DNA of 64,000 nt from Sphingobium sp. BYY-5 (GTDB lineage Bacteria > Pseudomonadota > Alphaproteobacteria > Sphingomonadales > Sphingomonadaceae): positions 2,635,501 to 2,699,500 of the forward strand of contig NZ_JALEBH010000001.1 in NCBI RefSeq assembly GCF_022758885.1, read 5' to 3'. Below are positions 8,391 to 16,327 of this stretch, piece by piece. The notes below the pieces were generated by a model. It was not told the origin of the DNA, made no database searches, and saw nothing but the letters and a program-made list of their open reading frames with translations. Position 1 is the first letter of the stretch, and every line of letters starts with the position of its first letter. The position numbers and the translations under genes were made by a program.

Positions 8391-9430
8391 TGGGTAAGCT
8401 GCTGGCCGCCCTGCTGCTGGCGCTGGCCGTCCCCGCCGGGGCGGCCGACGCGCCGTTGCTGACCTCCCACCTGCGCATCCATGATCCCTGGGTGGTCGCC
8501 GACGATGCGGCCAGGACGTACTGGCTCTTCTCGAAGAATGATCCGGCGGTGACGGGCGACAAGAGGCTGGGCATCATGGCCTATGCCAGCGGCGACCTGG
8601 CCCATTGGCAAAGGCCGCGCGTCGTCTTCGCCCTGCCCGAAGGGCATTGGGCCAATGACGGCGGCTGGGCGCCCGAAGTGCATCGCTGGAAGGGTCGCTG
8701 GTATCTGTTCGCGACCTTCCACAATGAAGGCGCGGCGATCCCGTCCACGGTCCGGCGCCCGGCCTATCGCCGCGCGACCCTGCTGGCGGTGTCGGACCGG
8801 ATCGACGGCCCCTATGCCCTGATCCACAAGGGGGAACCGATCACCCCCGCCACCGACATGACGCTGGACGGCACGTTGCATGTCGATGCGGCGGGCAAGC
8901 CGTGGATGGTCTATGCCCATGAATGGCTGCAACTGGGCGTCGGCACGATGGAGGCGGTGCCGCTCAAGGACGACCTGTCGCCCGCCGGCCCGCCCAGGCT
9001 GCTGTTCCGCGCCAATGAGGCCGACTGGGTCGTGGGCGAGAAGCAGCCCGAAGGCGACAATGGCTATGTCACTGACGGGCCGGAACTGTTCCGCACGAAG
9101 ACCGGCGCCTTGCTGATGCTCTGGTCGAGCTGGGGCAAGGATGGCTATGTCCAGGCGCAGGCCCGGTCCCGATCGGGGACGCTGGCCGGTCCCTGGGAGC
9201 AGCTAGGCCCGCTGGTCGAGCGCGACAGCGGACATGGCATGATCTTTCGCGTCTTTGACGGGCGGCTGATGATGGTGCTGCACCGCCCCTTCAAGCAGGC
9301 GTTGGCGAAATTCTACGAGATGCGCGACGCGGGCGACCGGCTCGAAGTGGTGCGCGAGGCGGTGGAACTGGATGGCGAAGCCTATCCGACGCACGGATGC
9401 CCGATGGGGGGAACGGATGCTGGCTGCTGA
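8390..9430 (+). CDS. GH43-like five-bladed beta-propeller glycosidase
   Basis: A 346-residue protein with a signal peptide (MGKLLAALLLALAVPAGAADA). HDPWVV near residue 32 supplies the usual first catalytic Asp and TDGPELF near residue 227 the usual Glu of GH43; GWAPEV and HGMIFR fit blades of the propeller. Expected activity is alpha-L-arabinofuranosidase, beta-xylosidase or galactosidase on side-chain oligosaccharides; the sequence alone does not decide. The ATG overlaps the rhaT stop by one base. The next gene starts within its last 14 bases. Confidence 0.75.
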   Translation: MGKLLAALLLALAVPAGAADAPLLTSHLRIHDPWVVADDAARTYWLFSKNDPAVTGDKRLGIMAYASGDLAHWQRPRVVFALPEGHWANDGGWAPEVHRWKGRWYLFATFHNEGAAIPSTVRRPAYRRATLLAVSDRIDGPYALIHKGEPITPATDMTLDGTLHVDAAGKPWMVYAHEWLQLGVGTMEAVPLKDDLSPAGPPRLLFRANEADWVVGEKQPEGDNGYVTDGPELFRTKTGALLMLWSSWGKDGYVQAQARSRSGTLAGPWEQLGPLVERDSGHGMIFRVFDGRLMMVLHRPFKQALAKFYEMRDAGDRLEVVREAVELDGEAYPTHGCPMGGTDAGC

Positions 9431-10235
9431 TCTGGTCTGGCCGCTGCATGATGCGGCGGCGGGCGCCTTCATGCTGGAGGATGCAGCCGTCGCGCCGGAC
9501 CAGGCGGTCGTGACGGCCGTCGATCGGCCGGTGCTGCTCGGCTATGCGCCCGACAGGCCCAATGGCCGGGCGATGCTGGTGCTGGGCGGGGGCGGCTATA
9601 CCGCGCTGATGGCCGGGCGCGAAGGCGTGCAGGTGGCGCGCTGGCTGAATGGGCTTGGCTATCATGCCTTCGTCCTGATCCACCGGTTCCCCGATGCGCG
9701 CGCCGGTCCCTCCGCGCCGCTGGACGATGCGCTGGCGGCGATGCGGATGATCCGGGCGAGCGGGCTGGCGACAGAGGGGCTGGGCGTGGTCGGCCTGTCT
9801 TCGGGCGGGCATCTCGCCGCCTGCCTGATCGCCACCTATCCGGCCGAATGGGGCAGGGCGGAGCCGCAACGCCCGGATGTGCTGGTGGTGGGCTATGCCC
9901 CGATTTCGACCAATGCGCGGGGGCGGACGATCATTCCCGACAAGCCGCCGCTGCCGCCGGTGGAAAAGCAGGCGCTCTATGATGCGCTCCAGCCCGATGC
10001 GCAGCTTCTGCCCGATCCGCCGCCGACCTTCATCGTCTATGTCGGTAACGACCCGGTGGTGCCGGTGGACAATGCCCGCCGCCTGTACGGTTCGCTGAAC
10101 GCGGCTGGCGGCAGCGCGGAACTGCATATTTTCGCCGATGCGCCGCATGGCTTTGCGCTGGATACGGAAGGCCTGCCGGTGTCGATCTGGCCGACCCTGT
10201 GTGTGGCCTGGTTGCGACAGGTGGGCTTTCTTTGA
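9417..10235 (+). CDS. Alpha/beta-hydrolase, acetylesterase-like
   Basis: A 272-residue protein with no signal peptide, so probably cytoplasmic. GGGGYTALMAG forms an oxyanion-hole loop, GLSSGGH near residue 124 carries the nucleophile Ser, GNDPVVP the catalytic Asp and APHGFAL the His. The family resembles xylan/rhamnogalacturonan oligosaccharide deacetylases. It is last in the plus-strand lra3-rhaT operon, overlapping the GH43-like gene by 14 bases, and is convergent with the LacI gene five bases beyond. It may finish deacetylation of imported oligosaccharides. Confidence 0.75.
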   Translation: MLAADLVWPLHDAAAGAFMLEDAAVAPDQAVVTAVDRPVLLGYAPDRPNGRAMLVLGGGGYTALMAGREGVQVARWLNGLGYHAFVLIHRFPDARAGPSAPLDDALAAMRMIRASGLATEGLGVVGLSSGGHLAACLIATYPAEWGRAEPQRPDVLVVGYAPISTNARGRTIIPDKPPLPPVEKQALYDALQPDAQLLPDPPPTFIVYVGNDPVVPVDNARRLYGSLNAAGGSAELHIFADAPHGFALDTEGLPVSIWPTLCVAWLRQVGFL

Positions 10236-10239
10236 CGCC

Positions 10240-11292
10240 TCAATGCCGCGCCGGAACGGCGTCCGACTGGCGGCGGATGAGTTGATAGTCGAGCTTCACC
10301 CGGCCGGGCGCTCCTTCCTCCCTACCCTCGTCCTGGTTGCGGAAATAGATGCCCAGTAGGCCGATCGCCTCGCGCGCCATGTCGCGGATCGGCTGACGGA
10401 TCGTCGTCAGCGCCGGCCAGATCGCGCTCGCCAGCGGCGTATCGTCGAAGCCGCAGATGGTGACGTCCGCCGGCACGTTGATCCGGCGCTGGTGCGCCAC
10501 GGTGATGGCGGCGGCGGCCATATCGTCATTGCAGGCGAAGATGGCGCTCGGCGGCGTGTCGAGGCTGAGCAACTGTTCCGCCGCGTCCAGCCCTGAGCGA
10601 TAGGAAAAGTCGCCCGGCACGATCCAGCGTTCGTCCAGCGTGATGCCGCGATCGGCCAGGCAGTCGCGAAAGCCCTGCAACCGTCGGGCGCTGGCGCGGT
10701 GGCGGGGATTGCCCTCGATAAAGCCGATCCGTCGATGGCCCAGGTCGATCAGGTGGCGGGTCAGGTCATAGGCGGCGTGCCGGTCATCGGTCCCGACCGA
10801 CAACATGCCGGCCCCTTCCCGGTCATCGGGCGCGATCGCGACCACGGCAATGTCGCGCGCCTGGAGCTTTTCAACCAGTTCGGGCCAGTCGCACAGCGGC
10901 GGCGGCAGGATGACGCCCGCGACATGGGCATGGGCGACCTGATCGACAATCTCCTGCGCGAAGGCGCCGGGCGCGCATTGCTCGACCACCAGATGGAGGT
11001 GACGCTGCGGCGCTTCGCCCAGCGCGCCCAGCAGCAGTTCGCCCAGATAGGCGGAGGTGGTGGAGTTGCTGTGCAGCAGGGCGACGCGCCGGTCGGCGCT
11101 GCCGGCGAGCGCGCGGGCAGAGGCATTGGGGACATAGGCCAGTTCCGCCACGGCTCGTTCCACCGCCCGTTGCGCCTTGGCGCTGACCAGCGCCTTGCCG
11201 TTGATCGCGCGCGATGCGGTCATCACCGACACGCCGGCCCTGGCGGCGACGTCGCGGATCGTGGGGGGCTTCTTCTTCTCGCTTTTGTCCAT
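10240..11292 (-). CDS. LacI-family transcriptional regulator
   Basis: A 350-residue protein with the LacI helix-turn-helix TIRDVAARAGVSVMTASRAING at residues 11-32 and hinge NASARALAG, then a periplasmic-binding-protein-like effector domain (VAGVILPPP, IGFIEGNP, IFACNDDMAA, GFDDTPLASAIWPALTTIRQP). It follows the GH43-like gene on the same strand, 45 bases downstream, and probably senses a sugar from side-chain degradation such as galactose or arabinose; the ligand cannot be read from sequence. Confidence 0.9.
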   Translation of the reverse strand: MDKSEKKKPPTIRDVAARAGVSVMTASRAINGKALVSAKAQRAVERAVAELAYVPNASARALAGSADRRVALLHSNSTTSAYLGELLLGALGEAPQRHLHLVVEQCAPGAFAQEIVDQVAHAHVAGVILPPPLCDWPELVEKLQARDIAVVAIAPDDREGAGMLSVGTDDRHAAYDLTRHLIDLGHRRIGFIEGNPRHRASARRLQGFRDCLADRGITLDERWIVPGDFSYRSGLDAAEQLLSLDTPPSAIFACNDDMAAAAITVAHQRRINVPADVTICGFDDTPLASAIWPALTTIRQPIRDMAREAIGLLGIYFRNQDEGREEGAPGRVKLDYQLIRRQSDAVPARH

Positions 11293-11337
11293 CGCGCCCT
11301 TCCTAGCCGCTTTTACGGCTCAGGAAAATCGGGCGGA

Positions 11338-12303
11338 TCAGGGATTTAAGCGGACATGGGTGGGGGCATCGCGATCGACGCTGATGATCCCGTCCTTCTC
11401 CTTCAACTCCGCGATCTGGAGCACGGTGCGGCGATGCCAGTCGGGATCAGCCTTGGCCTCCTCCTCGCCCTCCTGATGCACGAAGTAGATGATGTAGGCG
11501 CGGTTGCCCGCGACGACGATGTCGGGATGCTGCCCCTTCGCCTTGTCGGTCGGGTGGATGCCGGGCGTGGCGAGGATATGGCCCGGCTGGGTCGTCCAAT
11601 GCTTTCCATCGTCGGAACGCATCACCAGCAACCCCTTCCATGCGTCGGAAATCAGCCAGTATCGCCCCTTCCAGCGGAAGGCCTTCGGTCCTTCGCCCGG
11701 CGTCTGGGTCAGCCGGTCCTTGACCGTCCAGTGAACAAGGTCGCTGCTGTCGGCAGTGCGGATCGCCTTGTTCATCCGCTCGTCGTTGAAGAAGAGGCGA
11801 TAGCCGCCCTTTGGCAAGGCCAGCACGGCCGCGTCGATCACCCTGTCGGCGCCAAGATCGAGCCGATCGCCACAGGTCCATTTCCTGAGGTCGGGGCTGG
11901 TCAGATGGACGATGAAGCGCGGCGCGTTCCAGTCGCGATAGACGCCCGGCACCACCGTCAGCCACATATGCCACTGGCCCTCCAGCCATTGCACCTCGGG
12001 CGCCCAGAGCGTGTCGCCGGTGCAGCTTTTGGGAATGTCCGCCGTGCCGCCGTAGCGCCAGGTCGCGCCATCCTTCGACCGTGCGACGCCGATGGCGGTG
12101 CCATGGACCCAGCGCACGTCCTTGTCGTCCTCCAGCGGAAGGTCGGCACGACGGTTGGTGTAGAACATCACCCATTCGCCGGTCTTGCGGTCGCGAACGG
12201 TGGAGGCGTCGGCCGCACCGTCATGCACCGGGTCGCGGAACAAGGGTTTGGGCGCGATCGGGCCGCTCGCGGCGGCGGCCATCAGCAGCAGCGATGCGAT
12301 CAT
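11338..12303 (-). CDS. GH43-like beta-propeller glycoside hydrolase
   Basis: A 321-residue protein with a short hydrophobic leader (MIASLLLMAAAASGPIAP). Repeated propeller motifs are seen: DPVHDGAADAST, WAPEVQWLEGQWHMWL, VIDAAVLALPKGGYRLFFNDE, GPKAFRWKGRYWLI and QHPDIVVAGNRAYIIYF. The Asp in AADAST, the Asp in VIDAAV and a Glu in the GEGPKAF strand are candidates for the catalytic triad of a GH43/GH117-like fold. The substrate is unknown. The start overlaps the SGNH esterase stop by four bases. Confidence 0.65.
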   Translation of the reverse strand: MIASLLLMAAAASGPIAPKPLFRDPVHDGAADASTVRDRKTGEWVMFYTNRRADLPLEDDKDVRWVHGTAIGVARSKDGATWRYGGTADIPKSCTGDTLWAPEVQWLEGQWHMWLTVVPGVYRDWNAPRFIVHLTSPDLRKWTCGDRLDLGADRVIDAAVLALPKGGYRLFFNDERMNKAIRTADSSDLVHWTVKDRLTQTPGEGPKAFRWKGRYWLISDAWKGLLVMRSDDGKHWTTQPGHILATPGIHPTDKAKGQHPDIVVAGNRAYIIYFVHQEGEEEAKADPDWHRRTVLQIAELKEKDGIISVDRDAPTHVRLNP

Positions 12304-13490
12304 TGGAACAGCTTCAGATCGACGGCGGCGGCCATGGCGCGGAAACCCTCGTCATTGGGATGGAGCGCGTCACCCACATCATAGGGCTTGGCCATGCGTG
12401 CCGGATCGGCGGGGTCGGCGATCGCCTTGGCCAGATCGATGAAGCCGTCCGCTTCGCTGTTGGTCCTTATCCAGTCATTGACCGCGACGCGGGTCGTGTC
12501 CCCCTCCGCGCTCCAATAGCCCGCGCCCTTATAGGGCAGGATGGTGGCCAGGATGACCTTCACGCCCCGGTCATGCGCGCGGGCGATCATCTGGCGATAG
12601 GCGCCGATCAGCGCTGCGGGCGGCAGCATCGGCAGCTTGTCGCGTGCCGCATTGCCAAGGTCGTTGACCCCTTCCAATATCACGACATGGCTGACACCCG
12701 GCACCGCCAGCACATCGCTGTCGAAGCGAGCAAGGGCGTTATAGCCGTCGCCTTCGGACAATAGCCGGTTGGCGCTGATCCCGGCATTGGCGACGCTGGT
12801 CAGCGTGCGCCCCGCCTGTTGCAGCCGCTCCGCGAGCAGGTCGGGCCAGCGGCGATTGCTGTCGGGTGTGGCGCGCACGCCGTCGGTGATGGAATCGCCC
12901 AGCGTGACGATGGTGTGGCCGGGCTTTCTATTCTCCACCTCGACGCCGGAGAGGATGACGCGCGGGCCGAGCGTGGCGGGATCGGACAGGTTGGTCGCCG
13001 CCGTCTGGTCGCCTGGCGCGGTCCAGCCGGTCGCGGCGGAATAGCTGTGTACCGTTGCATCGGGCGCACCCTGGGGCAGGTGGATGCTGATGGTCAGGCG
13101 GGTGAGCGGCTTCACCGTCATCGCGATCGGATCGCTTAGCAGCGGCGCGCGTGCGGGGATCGTCGCTCCCTGCGCCTGGTTGAAGGTTACGACATGATCG
13201 GTGCCGGGCAGGATCGCGCCATTCTCCCCCGCCAGCGCGACATGCACCGCGCCCAGCAGCAGCGGCTGGGTCGACATTTCGTTGGACAGGCGCAGGCGGA
13301 TGCGTGTCCCCCCGCTGCTGATGCGCACCACCTGCCGCAGCGTGCGATTATGGAGGTCGGGGCGCTTTTCCGGTGGCGCCTTCGACACCAGGGGCGCGGC
13401 CATCCAACTGCGCGTCCAGCTTTGCGCACCGGCAGGCGTGGTCGCAAGCGCCAGCAGCAATGCCGCCGAAAGGGCCATTTTCCGCGTCAT
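12300..13490 (-). CDS. Secreted SGNH/GDSL hydrolase with N-terminal beta domain
   Basis: A 396-residue protein with signal peptide MTRKMALSAALLLALATTPAGAQS. Residues about 25-195 form a beta-rich domain seen in this GDSL-like subfamily; the catalytic part has TLGDSITDGV (block I, Ser), NAGISANR (block II), GVNDLG (block III, Asn) and DALHPNDEG (block V, Asp/His). It is probably a carbohydrate or lipid esterase; location between hydrolases of this locus suggests removal of acyl groups from pectin side chains. It is coupled to the downstream GH43-like gene. Confidence 0.8.
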   Translation of the reverse strand: MTRKMALSAALLLALATTPAGAQSWTRSWMAAPLVSKAPPEKRPDLHNRTLRQVVRISSGGTRIRLRLSNEMSTQPLLLGAVHVALAGENGAILPGTDHVVTFNQAQGATIPARAPLLSDPIAMTVKPLTRLTISIHLPQGAPDATVHSYSAATGWTAPGDQTAATNLSDPATLGPRVILSGVEVENRKPGHTIVTLGDSITDGVRATPDSNRRWPDLLAERLQQAGRTLTSVANAGISANRLLSEGDGYNALARFDSDVLAVPGVSHVVILEGVNDLGNAARDKLPMLPPAALIGAYRQMIARAHDRGVKVILATILPYKGAGYWSAEGDTTRVAVNDWIRTNSEADGFIDLAKAIADPADPARMAKPYDVGDALHPNDEGFRAMAAAVDLKLFQ

Positions 13491-13504
13491 CCCGTCCTCC
13501 CCTT

Positions 13505-13604
13505 AGAGCATTTTCTAGTCAGGTGGCGTCACCTGACGACTCGGAAAATGCGTCAAACCAAAAACTTAAAGCGGTTCATCCGATGCAATCGGATCAACCG
13601 CTCT
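13505..13604. repeat. Two-hairpin MITE-like element
   Basis: A 100-bp element in the gap between the symporter and SGNH esterase genes. Hairpin 1 has arms GCATTTTC/GAAAATGC with an inner GTCAGGTG/CACCTGAC stem. Hairpin 2 has arms GCGGTTCATCCGAT/ATCGGATCAACCGC around GCA. Ends read AGAGC and GCTCT. The right end provides the TAG stop of the upstream-transcribed symporter gene. I know this kind of element as dispersed in sphingomonad genomes. Confidence 0.8.
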
Positions 13605-15126
13605 AACGCGTGGCCGATTGGGCCACCGGGTTATTGCCCCATAGCCGGTCGTAACGCCAGCCCGACAGATCCTCGACGATCGCGCCCGCTTCCGGCGTTG
13701 TGGGGGTCCGCCCGCCGCCGCGCAGATGCTCGATCTCGCGCATCAGCACGCCATGGGTGACGGGGCTGAGGCGGAAGCGGGTCGAAATGGTGATGCCGAA
13801 GGTCAGGCAGCCGATCGTGCCCGCGCCCAGCAGCAACGCCATGGTCAGGATCGCGCCATGGCTCTGCACCGGTGCGCCCGACACGAAGCCGCCCGCCTGC
13901 ATGATAAAGCCCACGCCCGCGACGGCGGCGGCCTGCGTCGCCTTGCGCACGAAGGTCATGACGCCCGCGAAACTGCCCTCGCGCCGCTGGCCGGTGACGA
14001 TTTCGTCCACGTCGGCCATATAATTATAGGTCGCCCAGGGAATATAGTTGAGCGCCCCCCGGCCAAGCCCGGCGAGGATGATCGGCAGCCAGATCATGGC
14101 GCTGTTCGCCGGGATGCCCGCCGCCCACAGGCCGATCAGGGTCAGCGCCCCGGCGGCGAAGGCGGCGGCCGCAATCTGGTAGGCACGGCTGGGAGAGGAT
14201 CGCAACGCCAGGTTGATGGCGATGATGACCGCGACGAACTGGACGATATACATGGTGCCGAGCAGGCCGGAGGCGATGGCGGTGGACCCCGCCAGCGCGA
14301 AGATCACGAAGAAGGTGAAGGCCGCGTTAAAGATGTCCTGGCTGATATAGCCGCCCAGATACATGCCCAGATGCAGGCGGAACGCCCGAATGCGCATCGT
14401 CGAGAAGAGGTTGCGGTAAAGCGCCTTCAGCGCCTGCCCTGCGCCGCCGGCCCTGGGCGTTTCGGGCATGGCATCCGGTGCGCCGGGCATATGCCGTTCC
14501 CAGCTGAACAGATAGAGCAGCCCTGCTGTCAGCATGAACAGGGCGGCGAAGATCAGGCCCATGTAAAAGAAGGTGTCGGCGCTGTCGCGGCCCAGCGTGT
14601 TGATGAGCCAGAGCGGCAGGAAACCCGCCAGGATCGCCGACGCCTGACCGAAGAGGATGCGCGCGCCGGCGAACTTCGCCTTTGTCCTGTAGTCGCTCGA
14701 CATCTCCGCCGCGAGCGTTTCGAACGGGATGATCTCCATCGCATAGACCAGTTCGAACAGCACATAGCTGACCAGATAATACCAGAATCCCTGCCCCGGC
14801 AGCCACATCAGCGCGAAGCTGGGCAGCAGCGGAATGGCGGCGAGGATGAAGAAACGGCGACGGCCGAAGCGACGGCCCAGCCATGTGCTCCCGAAATGGT
14901 CGGAGATATAGCCGATCATTGGCGAGGCGAAGGCATCAAGGATGCGCGCCACCGCGAAGATGGTCGCGGCCTGTCCGGCAGTGAGGCCGCAAAATTGGGT
15001 GTAGAAGATCAGCACCCAGCCGGAAATCACCGCCATCGACCCCGCGCCCAGCACGTCATTCGATCCATAGGCGAGATAATTTTGGAGGCGGACGGGCCGG
15101 GGTGCGGCTTTGGCTATGTCACTCAC
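13603..15126 (-). CDS. MFS/GPH-family sugar-cation symporter, probably for pectic oligosaccharides
   Basis: A 507-residue integral membrane protein with about twelve hydrophobic segments. The GPH-type signature is seen: LAYGSNDVLGAG near the start, ARILDAFASPMIGYISDH (loop 2-3 Asp/Asp), GRRRFFIL, and AEMSSDYRTKAKFAGAR in the loop 4-5 region. GPH carriers import glycosides with H+ or Na+. Being co-oriented and close to the GH105 enzyme, which works on unsaturated rhamnogalacturonyl disaccharides in the cytoplasm, suggests uptake of those disaccharides. The stop codon lies inside a repeat element. Confidence 0.85.
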   Translation of the reverse strand: MSDIAKAAPRPVRLQNYLAYGSNDVLGAGSMAVISGWVLIFYTQFCGLTAGQAATIFAVARILDAFASPMIGYISDHFGSTWLGRRFGRRRFFILAAIPLLPSFALMWLPGQGFWYYLVSYVLFELVYAMEIIPFETLAAEMSSDYRTKAKFAGARILFGQASAILAGFLPLWLINTLGRDSADTFFYMGLIFAALFMLTAGLLYLFSWERHMPGAPDAMPETPRAGGAGQALKALYRNLFSTMRIRAFRLHLGMYLGGYISQDIFNAAFTFFVIFALAGSTAIASGLLGTMYIVQFVAVIIAINLALRSSPSRAYQIAAAAFAAGALTLIGLWAAGIPANSAMIWLPIILAGLGRGALNYIPWATYNYMADVDEIVTGQRREGSFAGVMTFVRKATQAAAVAGVGFIMQAGGFVSGAPVQSHGAILTMALLLGAGTIGCLTFGITISTRFRLSPVTHGVLMREIEHLRGGGRTPTTPEAGAIVEDLSGWRYDRLWGNNPVAQSATR

Positions 15127-15210
15127 TCTCGGCCCCTCCGCCTCTTATATTATTTCGGTCCGGGCGGCGGCCGTCCTTCCACTCCAGCCGCCGCCCGGGT
15201 TCGACCATCC

Positions 15211-16326
15211 TCAGATATAGGTACGCAGGAACTCGCCCAGCGCGCAGATGGCCAGGCTCTGGCCATAGGGCATGGAGGTGAGCGCGATGTCCTTGTAGAA
15301 TTGTTGCGTGTCGCCCATCGCGGTGCCGAAACTGACCTGCTGCAACTCGCCCGCCGCATCGATATTCGCCAGCACGCCGCGGACTGCCCGGATGCCGACC
15401 TCCTCATAATGGCGGGGCAGATAACCCTTCCGCACGGCCTTGAGGATACCATAGGCGAAACCGGCGGTGGCCGATGCTTCCAGATAGCTGGTCGGATCGA
15501 CGATCAGCGTGTGCCACAGGCCGGTTTGCGCGTCCTGCGTCTCGCTGAGCGTCTTCACCTGCGCGGCCAGCGTGTCGATCAGGAAGGTGCGGAACGCATC
15601 GCCCTGCGGCAGGTCCAGTATCTCGATGATTTCGGGAATCGCGATCGTCACCCAGCAATTGCCCCGCGCCCACAACGCTTCCGCGAAATTGTGGCGGCCG
15701 TTGAAATCCCAGCCGTGGAACCAGAGGCCCGTCTTCTTGTCGAACAGATATTTGATATGGACCAGGAACTGGCGCCTGGCTTCCTCGACATAAGCGGGGC
15801 GATCCAGCAGCAGGCCGATCTTGGCCAGCGGCAGGACCGACATCATCAGCGTATCGTCCCACATCTCGCCGGGATTCTCGTCATTATAGACGATATGTTG
15901 GAAGCCGCCCTCTTGCGTCTTGGGCAGGCCATCATCGGCCATCAGCCATTCGGCCCAGCTATCCAGATAGGGGATATAGCGCGGGTCCGGTTCATGCTCA
16001 TAGAGGTAGGCAAGCGTGATGAAGGGCGCCATGGTGTTGATATTCTTGGTCGGCGTGCCTTCGGCGAAGCGATCCTCGAACCACTGCTTGATGATGCCGA
16101 GCGCCTTGGCGTCGCCGGTCTGCTCATAATAGCGCCACATGCCGAACAGGCCGATGCCGTGGGTCCATTCCCATCCGGCCCAGCCCTTGGTGTCGATGAT
16201 GCGGCCATCGTCCAGATGGAGCAGAAATTCGCCCGTCTCGTCCTGGATATTGACGAGATTGTCCATCAAACGATCGATCGCGTCGATGACCTGCGCGCGC
16301 GGTACATCATGCGTGAGAGCGGCCAC
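15211..16326 (-). CDS. Unsaturated rhamnogalacturonyl hydrolase (GH105)
   Basis: A 371-residue (alpha/alpha)6-barrel protein. WEWTHGIGLFGMWRYYEQTGD, NINTMAPFITLAYLYE, EMWDDTLMMSVLPLAKIG (the Asp acting as general acid/base in GH105), HGWDFNGRHNFAEALWARGNCW and DPTSYLEASATAGFAYGILKA are characteristic of YteR/YesR. It hydrates and splits the unsaturated GalA from rhamnose in products of rhamnogalacturonan lyase. It starts with GTG at 16326, one base after the GH35 stop, with AAGGAG ten bases upstream; no ATG fits. No signal peptide, hence cytoplasmic. Confidence 0.92.
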   Translation of the reverse strand: MAALTHDVPRAQVIDAIDRLMDNLVNIQDETGEFLLHLDDGRIIDTKGWAGWEWTHGIGLFGMWRYYEQTGDAKALGIIKQWFEDRFAEGTPTKNINTMAPFITLAYLYEHEPDPRYIPYLDSWAEWLMADDGLPKTQEGGFQHIVYNDENPGEMWDDTLMMSVLPLAKIGLLLDRPAYVEEARRQFLVHIKYLFDKKTGLWFHGWDFNGRHNFAEALWARGNCWVTIAIPEIIEILDLPQGDAFRTFLIDTLAAQVKTLSETQDAQTGLWHTLIVDPTSYLEASATAGFAYGILKAVRKGYLPRHYEEVGIRAVRGVLANIDAAGELQQVSFGTAMGDTQQFYKDIALTSMPYGQSLAICALGEFLRTYI

Positions 16327-16327
16327 G

